Source: Bacillota bacterium (GTDB lineage: Bacteria > Bacillota > Clostridia > Clostridiales > Caloramatoraceae). From it: a DNA stretch of 55,323 nucleotides. Positions 25,760 to 33,588 of the stretch are shown piece by piece. Below the pieces are notes generated by a model that searched no databases, had not been told where the DNA came from, and worked only from the letters and a program-made list of their open reading frames with translations. The translations under genes were made by a program, and so were the position numbers. Each line of letters begins with the position of its first letter. The first letter of the stretch is position 1. The stretch lies in assembly GCA_023415335.1 (NCBI GenBank), contig JAEZLD010000071.1, forward strand, positions 1 to 55,323, given 5' to 3'.

Positions 25760-26800
25760 CTAGCCTATGCTGGACATTATGCTGACCAGCGGAAGCATTA
25801 CAGCCACAAGTATCATTCCCACAATAAGTGACATGATTATTACAAGGGTTGGCTCAATTCTTGAAACTATTTTGCCTATCTCCTCCTCAGCCTCATCCTG
25901 GGTACGACGGGCGATCTCCTCCATAGCCTTGTCAGATTCACCTGTTCTGAAGCCCACTGACAGAAGCTGTGGATACAGCCCTGACAGTATTCCAGACTGG
26001 GAGGATGCCTCTGGGAAGCCTGTCCCTTTTTCCATAAGACCTATACATTTTGCAAGCCTGCTTTTCATCTCAAGATTGGACACCAGTTCCTCAGCCATCT
26101 TTAATGATTCATCAATATCAAGTCCACTAGCCATGGTCATAGACATAGCCGCTGAAAGCTGTGCTGAAGCTATCTTCATGCCCAGACTTCTTTTAGCCAT
26201 GGCTCTTCTGATAGAACCAAAGCTTTTAGGGTTAGCCCTTGAAATCCTTATTATTATGAATATAACTGCCATCACTGACAGAATCACTATGAGCATATGT
26301 CCCCAGTACTTATTTATAGCCTGTCCTATCCCCATAAGAAAGGAAGCTGACGCTGTCATAGTGGTCCCAAGCTGGTTAAACACCTGATTAAATATTGGCA
26401 GCACCTTTGTTAATATTATTATAATGACAAAAAGCATCATTACCATCAGTATGGAAGGATAAAACACAGCTCCCTTTATGGTTTTTGAAAGCTGCTCCTG
26501 TCTGTCATAGTATTGTGACAGTGACTGAAATACCTCCTCAAGTCTTCCTGTAGCCTCACCTATTCCAATCATATCCGTAGTATATTTTGGGAAACCACCT
26601 CCTGAAAGGAATGCATCCTGCACCTTATCCCCATTTTCCATATTATCCTGTATCTTCATAAGCAGCTTTTTAATACCAAGGTCAGCCTGCTCCTCTGCAA
26701 GCATTGCTATACCATCGGATATAGGCATCCCTGTTTTAAGTATGAGATGCATCTCCATACAGAAGGAGGACATCCATTCCCGATCTAAAGTCTTATTCAT
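25760..26800 (-). CDS. pilC: Type II secretion F / PilC inner-membrane platform protein
   Basis: About 346 residues with two GspF domains. Each has the pattern of a helical cytoplasmic bundle and membrane helices (ISDGIAMLAEEQ... and LDIDESLKMAEELV...). The motif GEATGRLEEVFQSLSQYY and its second copy GESDKAMEEIARRTQDE are typical. PilC anchors the assembly ATPases in the membrane. The ATG at 26800 has GGAGG five bases upstream. It is the first gene of the pilus operon. Confidence 0.92.
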   Translation of the reverse strand: MNKTLDREWMSSFCMEMHLILKTGMPISDGIAMLAEEQADLGIKKLLMKIQDNMENGDKVQDAFLSGGGFPKYTTDMIGIGEATGRLEEVFQSLSQYYDRQEQLSKTIKGAVFYPSILMVMMLFVIIIILTKVLPIFNQVFNQLGTTMTASASFLMGIGQAINKYWGHMLIVILSVMAVIFIIIRISRANPKSFGSIRRAMAKRSLGMKIASAQLSAAMSMTMASGLDIDESLKMAEELVSNLEMKSRLAKCIGLMEKGTGFPEASSQSGILSGLYPQLLSVGFRTGESDKAMEEIARRTQDEAEEEIGKIVSRIEPTLVIIMSLIVGMILVAVMLPLVSIMSSIG

Positions 26801-26890
26801 ATGTTCCTCCAATATATTTCTACAATAGCTATGTACTCATTTACATACATTTACTAAGGGAAACGTTTTAGAATATACATTATAAAATAA

Positions 26891-26951
26891 AAATAGGCCT
26901 ATAAGCCTAATATTCCAGTTGTACTGATAAATAAAGACTATAGGCCTATTT
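26891..26951. terminator. Hairpin terminator candidate between GH3-like and pilus genes
   Basis: The arms AAATAGGCCTATA and TATAGGCCTATTT are perfect over 13 bp with a 35-base loop. It lies about 145 bases past the GH3-like stop. The remaining A/T-rich sequence to 27096 shows nothing else. Confidence 0.6.
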
Positions 26952-27096
26952 ATTACTAACATTATATCATTAATCTACCTAAATGGCTATTAAATGTCAA
27001 ATTCCTATTGTACTATATTACTATATAAAGTGACATTATTAGCAGTTATACCTGTTTAAAACTTAAACATTTAATAATCTTAACAAAGTTTTAGCT

Positions 27097-28761
27097 CTAT
27101 AGCTTATAACCGAAATACATTTCTGCTTCATTTTCCTTAAGTATCCTTGGTACCTTAAGCTGGGTCCTTGATATTCCCCTCTTCTTAATAATACCTTCCT
27201 TATATCCCCTGAAGGTTCCTTCCCGTACCACAATCGTCTTAGACATTCCTAGCTTTCCCTTTGAACGTATTCTTCCATAGGCCGGATTAGCGTTACATAG
27301 CTCTTTTTCTAATGCATTTGAGATAGTATCTGCGCCATATCTGCTGCCTTCTCTCAGTTCCACAAAAAAAACATATCTGCCTGGGGACACACTGGTATCT
27401 GAGAGGCTTGTATAGTCTACCAGAGTAAGTCCCAAGTCCCTGAAGGCTCTTTCCATGGCAGAGGAAACATGCTGCTCTGTGGTTTTCTCTGCGGCTATAT
27501 TAAGCATCTGGTTCTTTCTATATAAAAACTTAAGCTTGGGGCTTGTATTATAATATCCATCCACCCTTACCACATCTCCCAGCCTGTATCTGTAAAGTCC
27601 GGTATAGGTTGTCATAACCACCTCGTAATCGCTTCCTGGCACCAGGTCCTCTACTCCCACGGCCTTAGGACTGGATTCGTTTATGCTTGGTAAAGGAATA
27701 AATTCGAAATATGCTGTATCAGGAGTAAGTACATAGCTTATTTTATCTACATAAGGATTGATTCCCACTAATGCCTCCGTTGCAGCATATATAGGAGAAT
27801 ATACAGGCAAGTCCCCAGTATAATGCCCCACCTTTTTATCATATACTGAAAAGCTTCCTCCGGTAACAGTCATAAGGCAGATAAGCTTAGGCCATATCCT
27901 CTTTGCAATTCCCTCCATGCCTGCAGCAAGCTCCCTTGACAGCTCCTCAGCCCTGCTGGAATCCGGGATCATACCCTTCATAAGCCTTTCCCGTATCTTG
28001 TCATCAAGCTTGTGTGGAGTGGATATTTTCCCACGTCTTATGTCCTCTACCAGGTCCCTCCAATGCTCCTCAAGAAACCTGAACATATCCAGCACCGATG
28101 ATATAAATACGCCACTGATGTACATAAGCTTCTTTTCTTTTAATCCGAACAACAGATGAAGGTATAAGGAGTTATCCCTGTCATACAGCTCCATAATCTC
28201 TGGAGGGGAGGTCCACATTAGTGGTATAAGCCTCCTTATGCTTTTCATCCCCCCTGAGGTTGCAGAGCATACAGGAGTGTTCCCCTTAGTTTCTCCTGCA
28301 GGAAGCATATCCGTAAGGGTCAGACCTCTGCCGTAGGAATACTGACTTTTAAAGGCCTTATACATCATCCTCTGGGTTAGTATAGCCATGTAACCTGAGG
28401 CTATTTTAAGGGAGTGCCTGGTTACCGGAATAAGCTTCTGCTCCCCTGTAGTACCTGAGGTAACTCCAAAATATTGTAGCGAATCGGCTAAAAGCACGTT
28501 CTTCTCTCCGTCTGCCATCCTCTTAATATAAGGCCTATATGTGTCATAATCCCCTAGTGGAACACTGGCTCTATACTGCTGGGGAGTTTTTATATGTGAG
28601 AAGTCATGCTGCCTTCCGAATTCCGTGGCTTTGTTTTCCTTGACTATCCTTCTTAGGGTTCTGCAGCTTACCTTAGCTGCCCTTTTTGTTACACGATTGA
28701 AGCTCGCTTCCTTTATTCTCCCTCCCTTAACCGTTGAATAGGATAAGGCTTTGCTCAGAAT
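27097..28761 (-). CDS. GH3 family acyl-adenylating enzyme, no canonical start codon
   Basis: A bacterial homologue of GH3 acyl-amido synthetases. The ATP motif is GVTSGTTGEQKLIPVT and the core has VYSPIYAATEALVGIN and TTYTGLYRYRLGDVV. From the first ATG (28518) the protein is only 473 residues and lacks the N-terminal helix region. The reading frame continues upstream for over 80 codons (GRIKEASFNRVTKRAAK and EFGRQHDFSHI) to a stop at about 28784, with no ATG, GTG or TTG. ATT at 28761 or 28770, behind GGGGTGAT, are the best candidates, giving about 554 residues as usual for the family. A frameshift near the start is the alternative. The substrate is unknown. Confidence 0.8.
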   Translation of the reverse strand: MLSKALSYSTVKGGRIKEASFNRVTKRAAKVSCRTLRRIVKENKATEFGRQHDFSHIKTPQQYRASVPLGDYDTYRPYIKRMADGEKNVLLADSLQYFGVTSGTTGEQKLIPVTRHSLKIASGYMAILTQRMMYKAFKSQYSYGRGLTLTDMLPAGETKGNTPVCSATSGGMKSIRRLIPLMWTSPPEIMELYDRDNSLYLHLLFGLKEKKLMYISGVFISSVLDMFRFLEEHWRDLVEDIRRGKISTPHKLDDKIRERLMKGMIPDSSRAEELSRELAAGMEGIAKRIWPKLICLMTVTGGSFSVYDKKVGHYTGDLPVYSPIYAATEALVGINPYVDKISYVLTPDTAYFEFIPLPSINESSPKAVGVEDLVPGSDYEVVMTTYTGLYRYRLGDVVRVDGYYNTSPKLKFLYRKNQMLNIAAEKTTEQHVSSAMERAFRDLGLTLVDYTSLSDTSVSPGRYVFFVELREGSRYGADTISNALEKELCNANPAYGRIRSKGKLGMSKTIVVREGTFRGYKEGIIKKRGISRTQLKVPRILKENEAEMYFGYKL

Positions 28762-28902
28762 ACCCGTAATATCACCCCATAATTACACTTCATACCATAT
28801 TATGCAGCAAGTGAAGAACCTGCTCTATTTTTATTATTCTACCAGAAGCTTTTTATGTATGGGGCGGGCTATAGGTCATAGCGAATATTTAATATACATT
28901 TT

Positions 28903-28932
28903 TTGATATTACATGAGGGGAAATGATATATT
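28903..28932 (+). promoter_or_regulatory. Promoter of the second sigma/anti-sigma operon
   Basis: TTGATA (28903-28908), 18-base spacer, TATATT (28927-28932). Confidence 0.55.
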
Positions 28933-28948
28933 TATACGTATAGTAAGG

Positions 28949-28962
28949 TGAAAGCGCTTTTA
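28949..28962. promoter_or_regulatory. cre-like catabolite-repression site
   Basis: TGAAAGCGCTTTTA matches the CcpA consensus TGWAARCGYTWNCW at 12 of the 13 defined positions and has the palindromic core AAAGCGCTTT. It lies just downstream of the promoter and before the sigma factor start, where CcpA would block transcription. Confidence 0.6.
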
Positions 28963-28994
28963 TATATGTACGTTTTATCAGGAGGGATGCTGTC

Positions 28995-29561
28995 TTGGAT
29001 AACAAGAACGACCAAAGGCTCATTAAGCTTATATATAAAAATCCACAGGAAGGTATCAGGCAGGCTATAGAGCTTTATGGAGGAGCTGTGAGCACCATAT
29101 GCCGCAACATATTGTTTGACTTTGATGAGTCTGATATACAGGATGCAGTTTCTGACAGCTTCCTTAAGCTATGGAAGAGCGCCCACCAGTATAAGATAGA
29201 AAAAGGCTCCTCCCTTAAAAGCTATATTTATGCTATAGCAAGAAACACGGCAAGAGATAAAAGGCGGGGCATTGGAAGGTTCCCCTCTCCACTCCCTCTG
29301 GAGGAGCTGACGATACCCTGTCCATTAGATCTCGAATCTGAGTTTGCCAGAAGAACCAATGAGAACATAATTCACGATGCCATAGGGGAAATGGATGAGC
29401 CACAAAGAAGCATTTATATATTAAGATACTTTTACTCCTTCAGCATAAAGGATATTGGCCAGAGAATGGACATGACACCTAAGACAGTAGAGAACCTGCT
29501 TTACCGAAGCAGGGAAAAGGTAAAAAAATCCTTAGAAGAAAGGGGAATAATATATGAATAA
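28995..29561 (+). CDS. Sigma-70 family RNA polymerase sigma factor (ECF-like)
   Basis: A 188-residue sigma factor. Region 2 spans about residues 20-95 (DESDIQDAVSDSFLKLWKSA, SLKSYIYAIARNTARDKRR) and region 4 about 125-182 (YFYSFSIKDIGQRMDMTPKT). It starts at a TTG at 28995 with AGGAGGG eight bases upstream; no in-frame ATG is closer. It overlaps the following anti-sigma-like gene by 8 bases. The cre-like site upstream suggests repression on preferred sugars. Confidence 0.9.
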   Translation: MDNKNDQRLIKLIYKNPQEGIRQAIELYGGAVSTICRNILFDFDESDIQDAVSDSFLKLWKSAHQYKIEKGSSLKSYIYAIARNTARDKRRGIGRFPSPLPLEELTIPCPLDLESEFARRTNENIIHDAIGEMDEPQRSIYILRYFYSFSIKDIGQRMDMTPKTVENLLYRSREKVKKSLEERGIIYE

Positions 29562-30582
29562 TATAGATATGACTAATATAATCACCGAAATAAAGGATGA
29601 CGAAGCACTAGACCTGGGAAACAATCTATCCACAGGAGAAAAGGCTAGAATACTAGAAAACACCCTTGGAAAAATGGGCATTAAGCCAGTAAGAAAGTCC
29701 TTGAGAAAAAGAGCAGCTCTGCTGGTTATTGCTGCTGTATTTGTTCTAGGAGTTACAACTGCCTATGCTACTGGAGTCTTTGGGTGGGATAATAGACTTT
29801 CAAAGATTTTTGGAATCAACCAGTCCAACAAAGACCTTGTTGATGGCAGCTGGCTTATGATTAACCAGTTTGATGAAGAAAACGGTGTTAAGATTGAAAT
29901 AGTATCTGCCATAGGAGATAAATATAACGTATATATAACCGGAGAAATCACCCTCCCGGAAGGGGCCGATATGACCAAAACCTACTCTTTTGGAAGCTTC
30001 AGCTTCCCCATAAGAAACTTTGGAAGTGGAGGTATGAGTGTTCAGTTTCTGGAGGATGAGGATACAAATGATAACATAATTCCCTTTATTGTAAATATAT
30101 CCAGAGAGAGAGGCGTCAAGGGAAAAAAATGCTCTGTTGAAATTAAGGACATAGTTGCTCTCAATGAATCATCAAAGGAGGTCGTATACCCAGGCACATG
30201 GAATATCAGCTGGAGGCTTGACTATGATAATACATCCATCGAATACCACCTAAATGCTGTACTAAATATATCAAACAAGGAGGTTACAATAAACAAGGTA
30301 TCTGTGTCCCCTCTGTCGGTAACAGTAAAGGCAGGTAGCGGAATAATAAACGAGCTCATAGACAGATACTTTTCCTCATCAAAGGGTGGTGAGCTATATG
30401 CTGAGAGTCTCAGAATAGATGCAGTAGTCCTCTCAGATGGCGCACGCATAGATGATTTCAACGGTGGTAATACATCATCTAATGGATTTAATGCAACATC
30501 CAGCGTAACCTTTGCCAGAATAATCAACCCTGAAGAGGTTAAATCAGTTATAGTAAACGGAACAGAAATACCCCTTAAATAA
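29554..30582 (+). CDS. DUF4179-type membrane protein, probable anti-sigma factor
   Basis: A 342-residue protein. A short cytoplasmic N-terminus of about 50 residues is followed by one membrane helix (ALLVIAAVFVLGVTTAYATG) and a large extracellular part with alternating beta strands. This is the layout of DUF4179 proteins encoded behind sigma factors in Clostridia. The coding overlap with the sigma gene supports an anti-sigma role. There is no zinc-finger motif, so binding to the sigma factor would use a different surface. Confidence 0.75.
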   Translation: MNNIDMTNIITEIKDDEALDLGNNLSTGEKARILENTLGKMGIKPVRKSLRKRAALLVIAAVFVLGVTTAYATGVFGWDNRLSKIFGINQSNKDLVDGSWLMINQFDEENGVKIEIVSAIGDKYNVYITGEITLPEGADMTKTYSFGSFSFPIRNFGSGGMSVQFLEDEDTNDNIIPFIVNISRERGVKGKKCSVEIKDIVALNESSKEVVYPGTWNISWRLDYDNTSIEYHLNAVLNISNKEVTINKVSVSPLSVTVKAGSGIINELIDRYFSSSKGGELYAESLRIDAVVLSDGARIDDFNGGNTSSNGFNATSSVTFARIINPEEVKSVIVNGTEIPLK

Positions 30583-30714
30583 TACAAAACTTAATAGGCA
30601 AGAGTCTATTATAATCCCACCTTTAGTGTTAGAAATTTTACTGTAGATTAGCTTATCACTTATTAAGAACTAATCACACATCAGCTGTTGGTTGGCATTT
30701 ACCAATGCATACCA

Positions 30715-30756
30715 AAAACTCCGTCTGTTTTCTATAATCAAGTCAGACGGAGTTTT
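30715..30756. terminator. Terminator of the second sigma/anti-sigma operon
   Basis: A 13-bp stem (AAAACTCCGTCTG with its complement) and a 16-base loop, ending in TTTTA. The rest of 30583-30851 holds nothing I can name. Confidence 0.85.
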
Positions 30757-30851
30757 ACTATTTGGTAATGAACATACAGAGGACCTTATCCTAAAGAATA
30801 TTTCTTTTATGCACACATAAAGGTATACAAGCTGTCTTATGCCGACGGTAA

Positions 30852-31226
30852 TTATGTATTACATACATGTAAGATTTCACATCGACTATGATCATCTGGT
30901 TGATACCGGACAATCACTTCACTTCCCACCTTGTAGATGCTCTTTTTACCGTGATCGGTCCATTCATTGGGTTTTCCTACTGCAATACGAATAGGCACAT
31001 TATCAACAGTATACTTGACCACTGGCTTCGTCCAATAGTCGTCAACCAGCTCAGGAGCTTTGCAAGGATTGCAGGGATCAATCCTCATTTCATGCGTGCA
31101 ATGGATCCAGATGTCCACCACAACGGCTCTCGCAGTGTGTGGTTCCTCAAGCAGCTTTCGTTCTGCTTCCTTTTTACAGCGTTCTGCTCGTTCCTTTGCA
31201 TCTGCTATAAATCTAAATATTCCCAT
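30852..31226 (-). CDS. Hypothetical protein with atypical codon use
   Basis: A 124-residue soluble protein I do not recognise. The N-terminus is a charged helix (AKERAERCKKEAERKLLEE) that could form a coiled coil. The rest looks beta-rich with six further cysteines or histidines in pairs (HCTHEM, CNPC, CEILHVC). The ATG follows AGGAGGAG. Arginine is mostly encoded by CGN codons, unlike the AGA/AGG-rich neighbours, which suggests recent transfer. It has its own promoter at 31400-31428. Confidence 0.65.
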   Translation of the reverse strand: MGIFRFIADAKERAERCKKEAERKLLEEPHTARAVVVDIWIHCTHEMRIDPCNPCKAPELVDDYWTKPVVKYTVDNVPIRIAVGKPNEWTDHGKKSIYKVGSEVIVRYQPDDHSRCEILHVCNT

Positions 31227-31399
31227 TCATTTCTCCTCCTTTTATTTCCTCTACCTCCACGTGAGTACTTCCTTATTGATGCTCAAATATTTTTGCTGCT
31301 ACAGCTTTATGCCGCAGTTCCATGTTAGCCCTAACTTATTCCCGTCTTGATTTCAAAGACATATTTCACATGCCCCTGCTACTCGAGTTACTTTTCTAT

Positions 31400-31428
31400 A
31401 CTATACCAGAGATTACAATTATTATCAA
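31400..31428 (-). promoter_or_regulatory. Promoter of the hypothetical gene
   Basis: On the minus strand TTGATA (31428-31423), 17-base spacer, TATAGT (31405-31400). The leader to the ATG is about 165 bases. Confidence 0.55.
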
Positions 31429-31544
31429 TTTTTTTCGAACTATCGCCCTACAAGCCTGATATTTGCAAAATACCAGGCGACAGCCACTTCATGGTGAGGC
31501 TGCAAATAAATTGGGCAAAATGATTAAAAACCCTGAAAATACAA

Positions 31545-31576
31545 AGAACGGCATGACCACCCGGTCACACCGTTCT
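31545..31576 (-). terminator. Terminator of the DUF4430 lipoprotein gene
   Basis: A two-step stem: AGAACGG and TGACC pair with GGTCA and CCGTTCT around ACCC, followed on the minus strand by TTTGTATTTTC, about 57 bases past the DUF4430 stop. Confidence 0.7.
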
Positions 31577-31632
31577 CCATAGCAAAATAAATGACTGTCT
31601 CTTTTAAGGCTTTTCCAACTGATTATGTATTC

Positions 31633-32046
31633 CTAGAATCCTATAGTGTAAGCAAACTTATAAACGTCCCCATCTGAAAGCTTCACATCCTTAATACCTA
31701 CACTAAGCTGGTTTCCATCCTTGTCCTGAAGACACCACCAAGCCTGTTCCTTGTTGTAATCAGCTATAGTACCGTCTATTGCTGTCAAATAGCCGTCGTT
31801 GTATTCCTGGAGGCTTATAAGCTTAGCAGCATACATTGCATCGGCTAAGGTCTCCCCTGCTTTTGCTGTAAGAGCATAGTCCTTTGTGGTTTTATTCTCA
31901 TACACTACTGTAAGAGTGGCCTTTATCTGCTTCTCTGTGCTACCACCTTCTCCTCCGTTCTCCACAGCCTTTTTACCACAGCCTGAGAGCAGGCTTAAAG
32001 CAAAAATCATTCCTAATACCAGTACCAGTATCCTTGGCTTTTTCAT
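31633..32046 (-). CDS. DUF4430 lipoprotein under B12 riboswitch control
   Basis: A 137-residue lipoprotein. The signal peptide ends in SLLSGC near residue 23. The mature part is one DUF4430 domain (TLADAMYAAKL, then AWWCLQDKDG and YKFAYTIGF), related to the C-terminal cobalamin-capping domain of transcobalamin and intrinsic factor. The gene sits behind a cobalamin riboswitch with its own terminator, so it is made when B12 is scarce. A surface protein that captures corrinoids is therefore a good inference. No BtuF/C/D genes are adjacent. Confidence 0.88.
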   Translation of the reverse strand: MKKPRILVLVLGMIFALSLLSGCGKKAVENGGEGGSTEKQIKATLTVVYENKTTKDYALTAKAGETLADAMYAAKLISLQEYNDGYLTAIDGTIADYNKEQAWWCLQDKDGNQLSVGIKDVKLSDGDVYKFAYTIGF

Positions 32047-32080
32047 TTCATCTTCTCCTTTTATAATTTATTATCTGCAT

Positions 32081-32109
32081 AAAAAAGGCCCTTTCATATG
32101 ATGAAAGGG
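32081..32109 (-). terminator. Riboswitch-controlled terminator
   Basis: CCCTTTCAT / ATGAAAGGG stem with a 3-base loop, followed on the minus strand by CCTTTTTT, between the B12 aptamer and the lipoprotein start. Confidence 0.85.
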
Positions 32110-32281
32110 TGCAATACATTTCTGAGCATGACTCATTGTACCATCTCCATCACTCGCAGAAGAGTACAAAACTAAAACCCGGTAGCCTGACTTTCGGAGA
32201 AATCCGATTACAGTGGCGGGACCGTGTGAGACTCTCACTCACTTCCCCGGCGCAGCTTAAGCTGCTTGCTTTAGTCTTTTG
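32110..32281 (-). promoter_or_regulatory. Cobalamin riboswitch
   Basis: Read on the minus strand, the conserved core ACGGTCCCGCCACTGTAATC and the B12 box AGTCAGGCTACCGG are present. A closing P1 helix pairs AAAAGACTAAA (near 32280) with TTTTAGTTTT (near 32170). A rho-independent terminator follows, so cobalamin binding should stop transcription of the DUF4430 gene. Confidence 0.92.
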
Positions 32282-32308
32282 AAAAGGCTATTCTTTTATA
32301 CTGAACTA

Positions 32309-32337
32309 ATATTACTATACTATGAATTTAATGTCAA
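32309..32337 (-). promoter_or_regulatory. Promoter of the B12 riboswitch transcript
   Basis: TTGACA (32337-32332), 17-base spacer, TAATAT (32314-32309) on the minus strand, only 12 bases past the Staygreen gene stop. Confidence 0.75.
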
Positions 32338-32348
32338 TATTCTAAAAT

Positions 32349-32801
32349 TCAAACGCAATATGCACCAAAATTCCCCCATGGCTCTACCCTGCTGTACTGA
32401 GGCAGGCTGGAATAGAAATGGACCATTACCGGTGCCCAGACAAGATGTGGATGGAGCATTATAAATTCTCTATCTCCATAGCACATTGCCTCAAGTGCAA
32501 GTGGTAGCTCCCTCCTAAATATGGAGTTGCGTATTTCAGGATTTCCTGAAACCTCAGGGCCATATACATATAAATAGACCTCAAGTACATACTGTTCCTC
32601 AGAGCAGCGTATCCACTGGGCAAACACCTCATCTCTGGTTTCATTTACCTTATCCCACGCAAACTCATTTCCTACAGTAAGAAAAAGCTCGCCTGTATCA
32701 TCGGAATGGGTCAGGGTATACTTTCTCCCCATAACCGGAGCATAACCCGATACCCCTCCCCTAAACTCAACACAAAGCATATCAGGATTAAACTGGCTCA
32801 T
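32349..32801 (-). CDS. Staygreen (SGR) family protein
   Basis: A 150-residue homologue of plant Staygreen proteins, which remove Mg from chlorophyll a. Shared motifs are FNPDMLCVEF near the start, GRKYTLTHSD, RDEVFAQWI, RRELPLALEAMCYGD and the end SLPQYSRVEPWG. There is no transit or signal peptide. Bacterial members exist in organisms without chlorophyll, and some have been reported to dechelate Mg from chlorophyll in vitro. It sits upstream of a B12-regulated corrinoid-binding type gene, so a tetrapyrrole substrate is a reasonable guess. The start has GGGGGAG upstream. Confidence 0.85.
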   Translation of the reverse strand: MSQFNPDMLCVEFRGGVSGYAPVMGRKYTLTHSDDTGELFLTVGNEFAWDKVNETRDEVFAQWIRCSEEQYVLEVYLYVYGPEVSGNPEIRNSIFRRELPLALEAMCYGDREFIMLHPHLVWAPVMVHFYSSLPQYSRVEPWGNFGAYCV

Positions 32802-32883
32802 GATTTCTCCCCCATTTTTTATTGGCTGTAAGTGGCTGTCTTTATACTAATTAGTATATGGGGGAAATTTTTTGTATGTTACC

Positions 32884-33588
32884 CTATAAAGTATTTATAC
32901 TGCCTAAACCTATAAGATTGTCAACAGGCAGAGCCATGAGTATGCCTTTTCCCTCTGTGCGCATTCCAACCTCATGGTTTATTGCCTGCATTATTGCTGC
33001 TCTTGAATCCTTATAAGCAACAATGGCCACTATCTCCTTTTCCTCCTTAATGGTAATCCCAAGGAACCTGGATGCTTCCTCTGAACCTAAAAGTCTTGCC
33101 TCAATTACTGTCCCTCCTGTTGCCCCCTCTTTTTTTGCAGCATCCATAGCCTTATCTGCAAAACCATGGTTTACAATTGCTAGTATGAGTTCGTATTTAA
33201 CATCCTTGTCCATAATATACTCCTCTTCCTCCTCTTTGTCCTGTAACTGCTCCAGCTGTTGGCATACATGACCGCTTAGGGCTGTTAATCTAAGAGTAAA
33301 GGCTATACCTCCTCCTGGTTTACCCATTTCAAGGCCATAATTAGCCATTTCCAGTATGCCCTTTATCCTGCTGCAAGGAATAAGGCTAAGCACCACGTCC
33401 TTCTTTGTTTCCTGCAAGCCTAAATAATCTAGCAGCTCTGAGCCTGCAGTACCCGAAGCATGACAGGTATATTGGAACACCATGTGGGCCTTCTCCATTT
33501 TATACAGTTTCGCAACTCTGTCTCCTTGACCATGTTCTACGATGGTTACAACCATACCTATTCTTCCCATATGGTTTGTATCATTCAT
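32884..33588 (-). CDS. Tandem PII-like signalling protein
   Basis: A 234-residue protein made of two PII (GlnB)-like ferredoxin folds, about residues 9-115 and 130-234. Each has the pattern GMVVTIVEHGQGD / ELILAIVNHGFADKAM and a GGT- or GTA-containing stretch equivalent to the T-loop region (HASGTAGSELL / GATGGTVIEARL). PII proteins sense ATP, ADP, 2-oxoglutarate or other small molecules and bind transporters. It overlaps the DUF1538 membrane gene by 8 bases, which suggests it gates that protein. Confidence 0.82.
   Translation of the reverse strand: MNDTNHMGRIGMVVTIVEHGQGDRVAKLYKMEKAHMVFQYTCHASGTAGSELLDYLGLQETKKDVVLSLIPCSRIKGILEMANYGLEMGKPGGGIAFTLRLTALSGHVCQQLEQLQDKEEEEEYIMDKDVKYELILAIVNHGFADKAMDAAKKEGATGGTVIEARLLGSEEASRFLGITIKEEKEIVAIVAYKDSRAAIMQAINHEVGMRTEGKGILMALPVDNLIGLGSINTL

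Noticed and set aside
21595..31625. Shared CTTTTCCAACT-ATTA segment at about 21598 and 31610
   Set aside because: Only about 15 bases match, with no flanking repeats or coding link. Probably chance in A/T-rich spacers.
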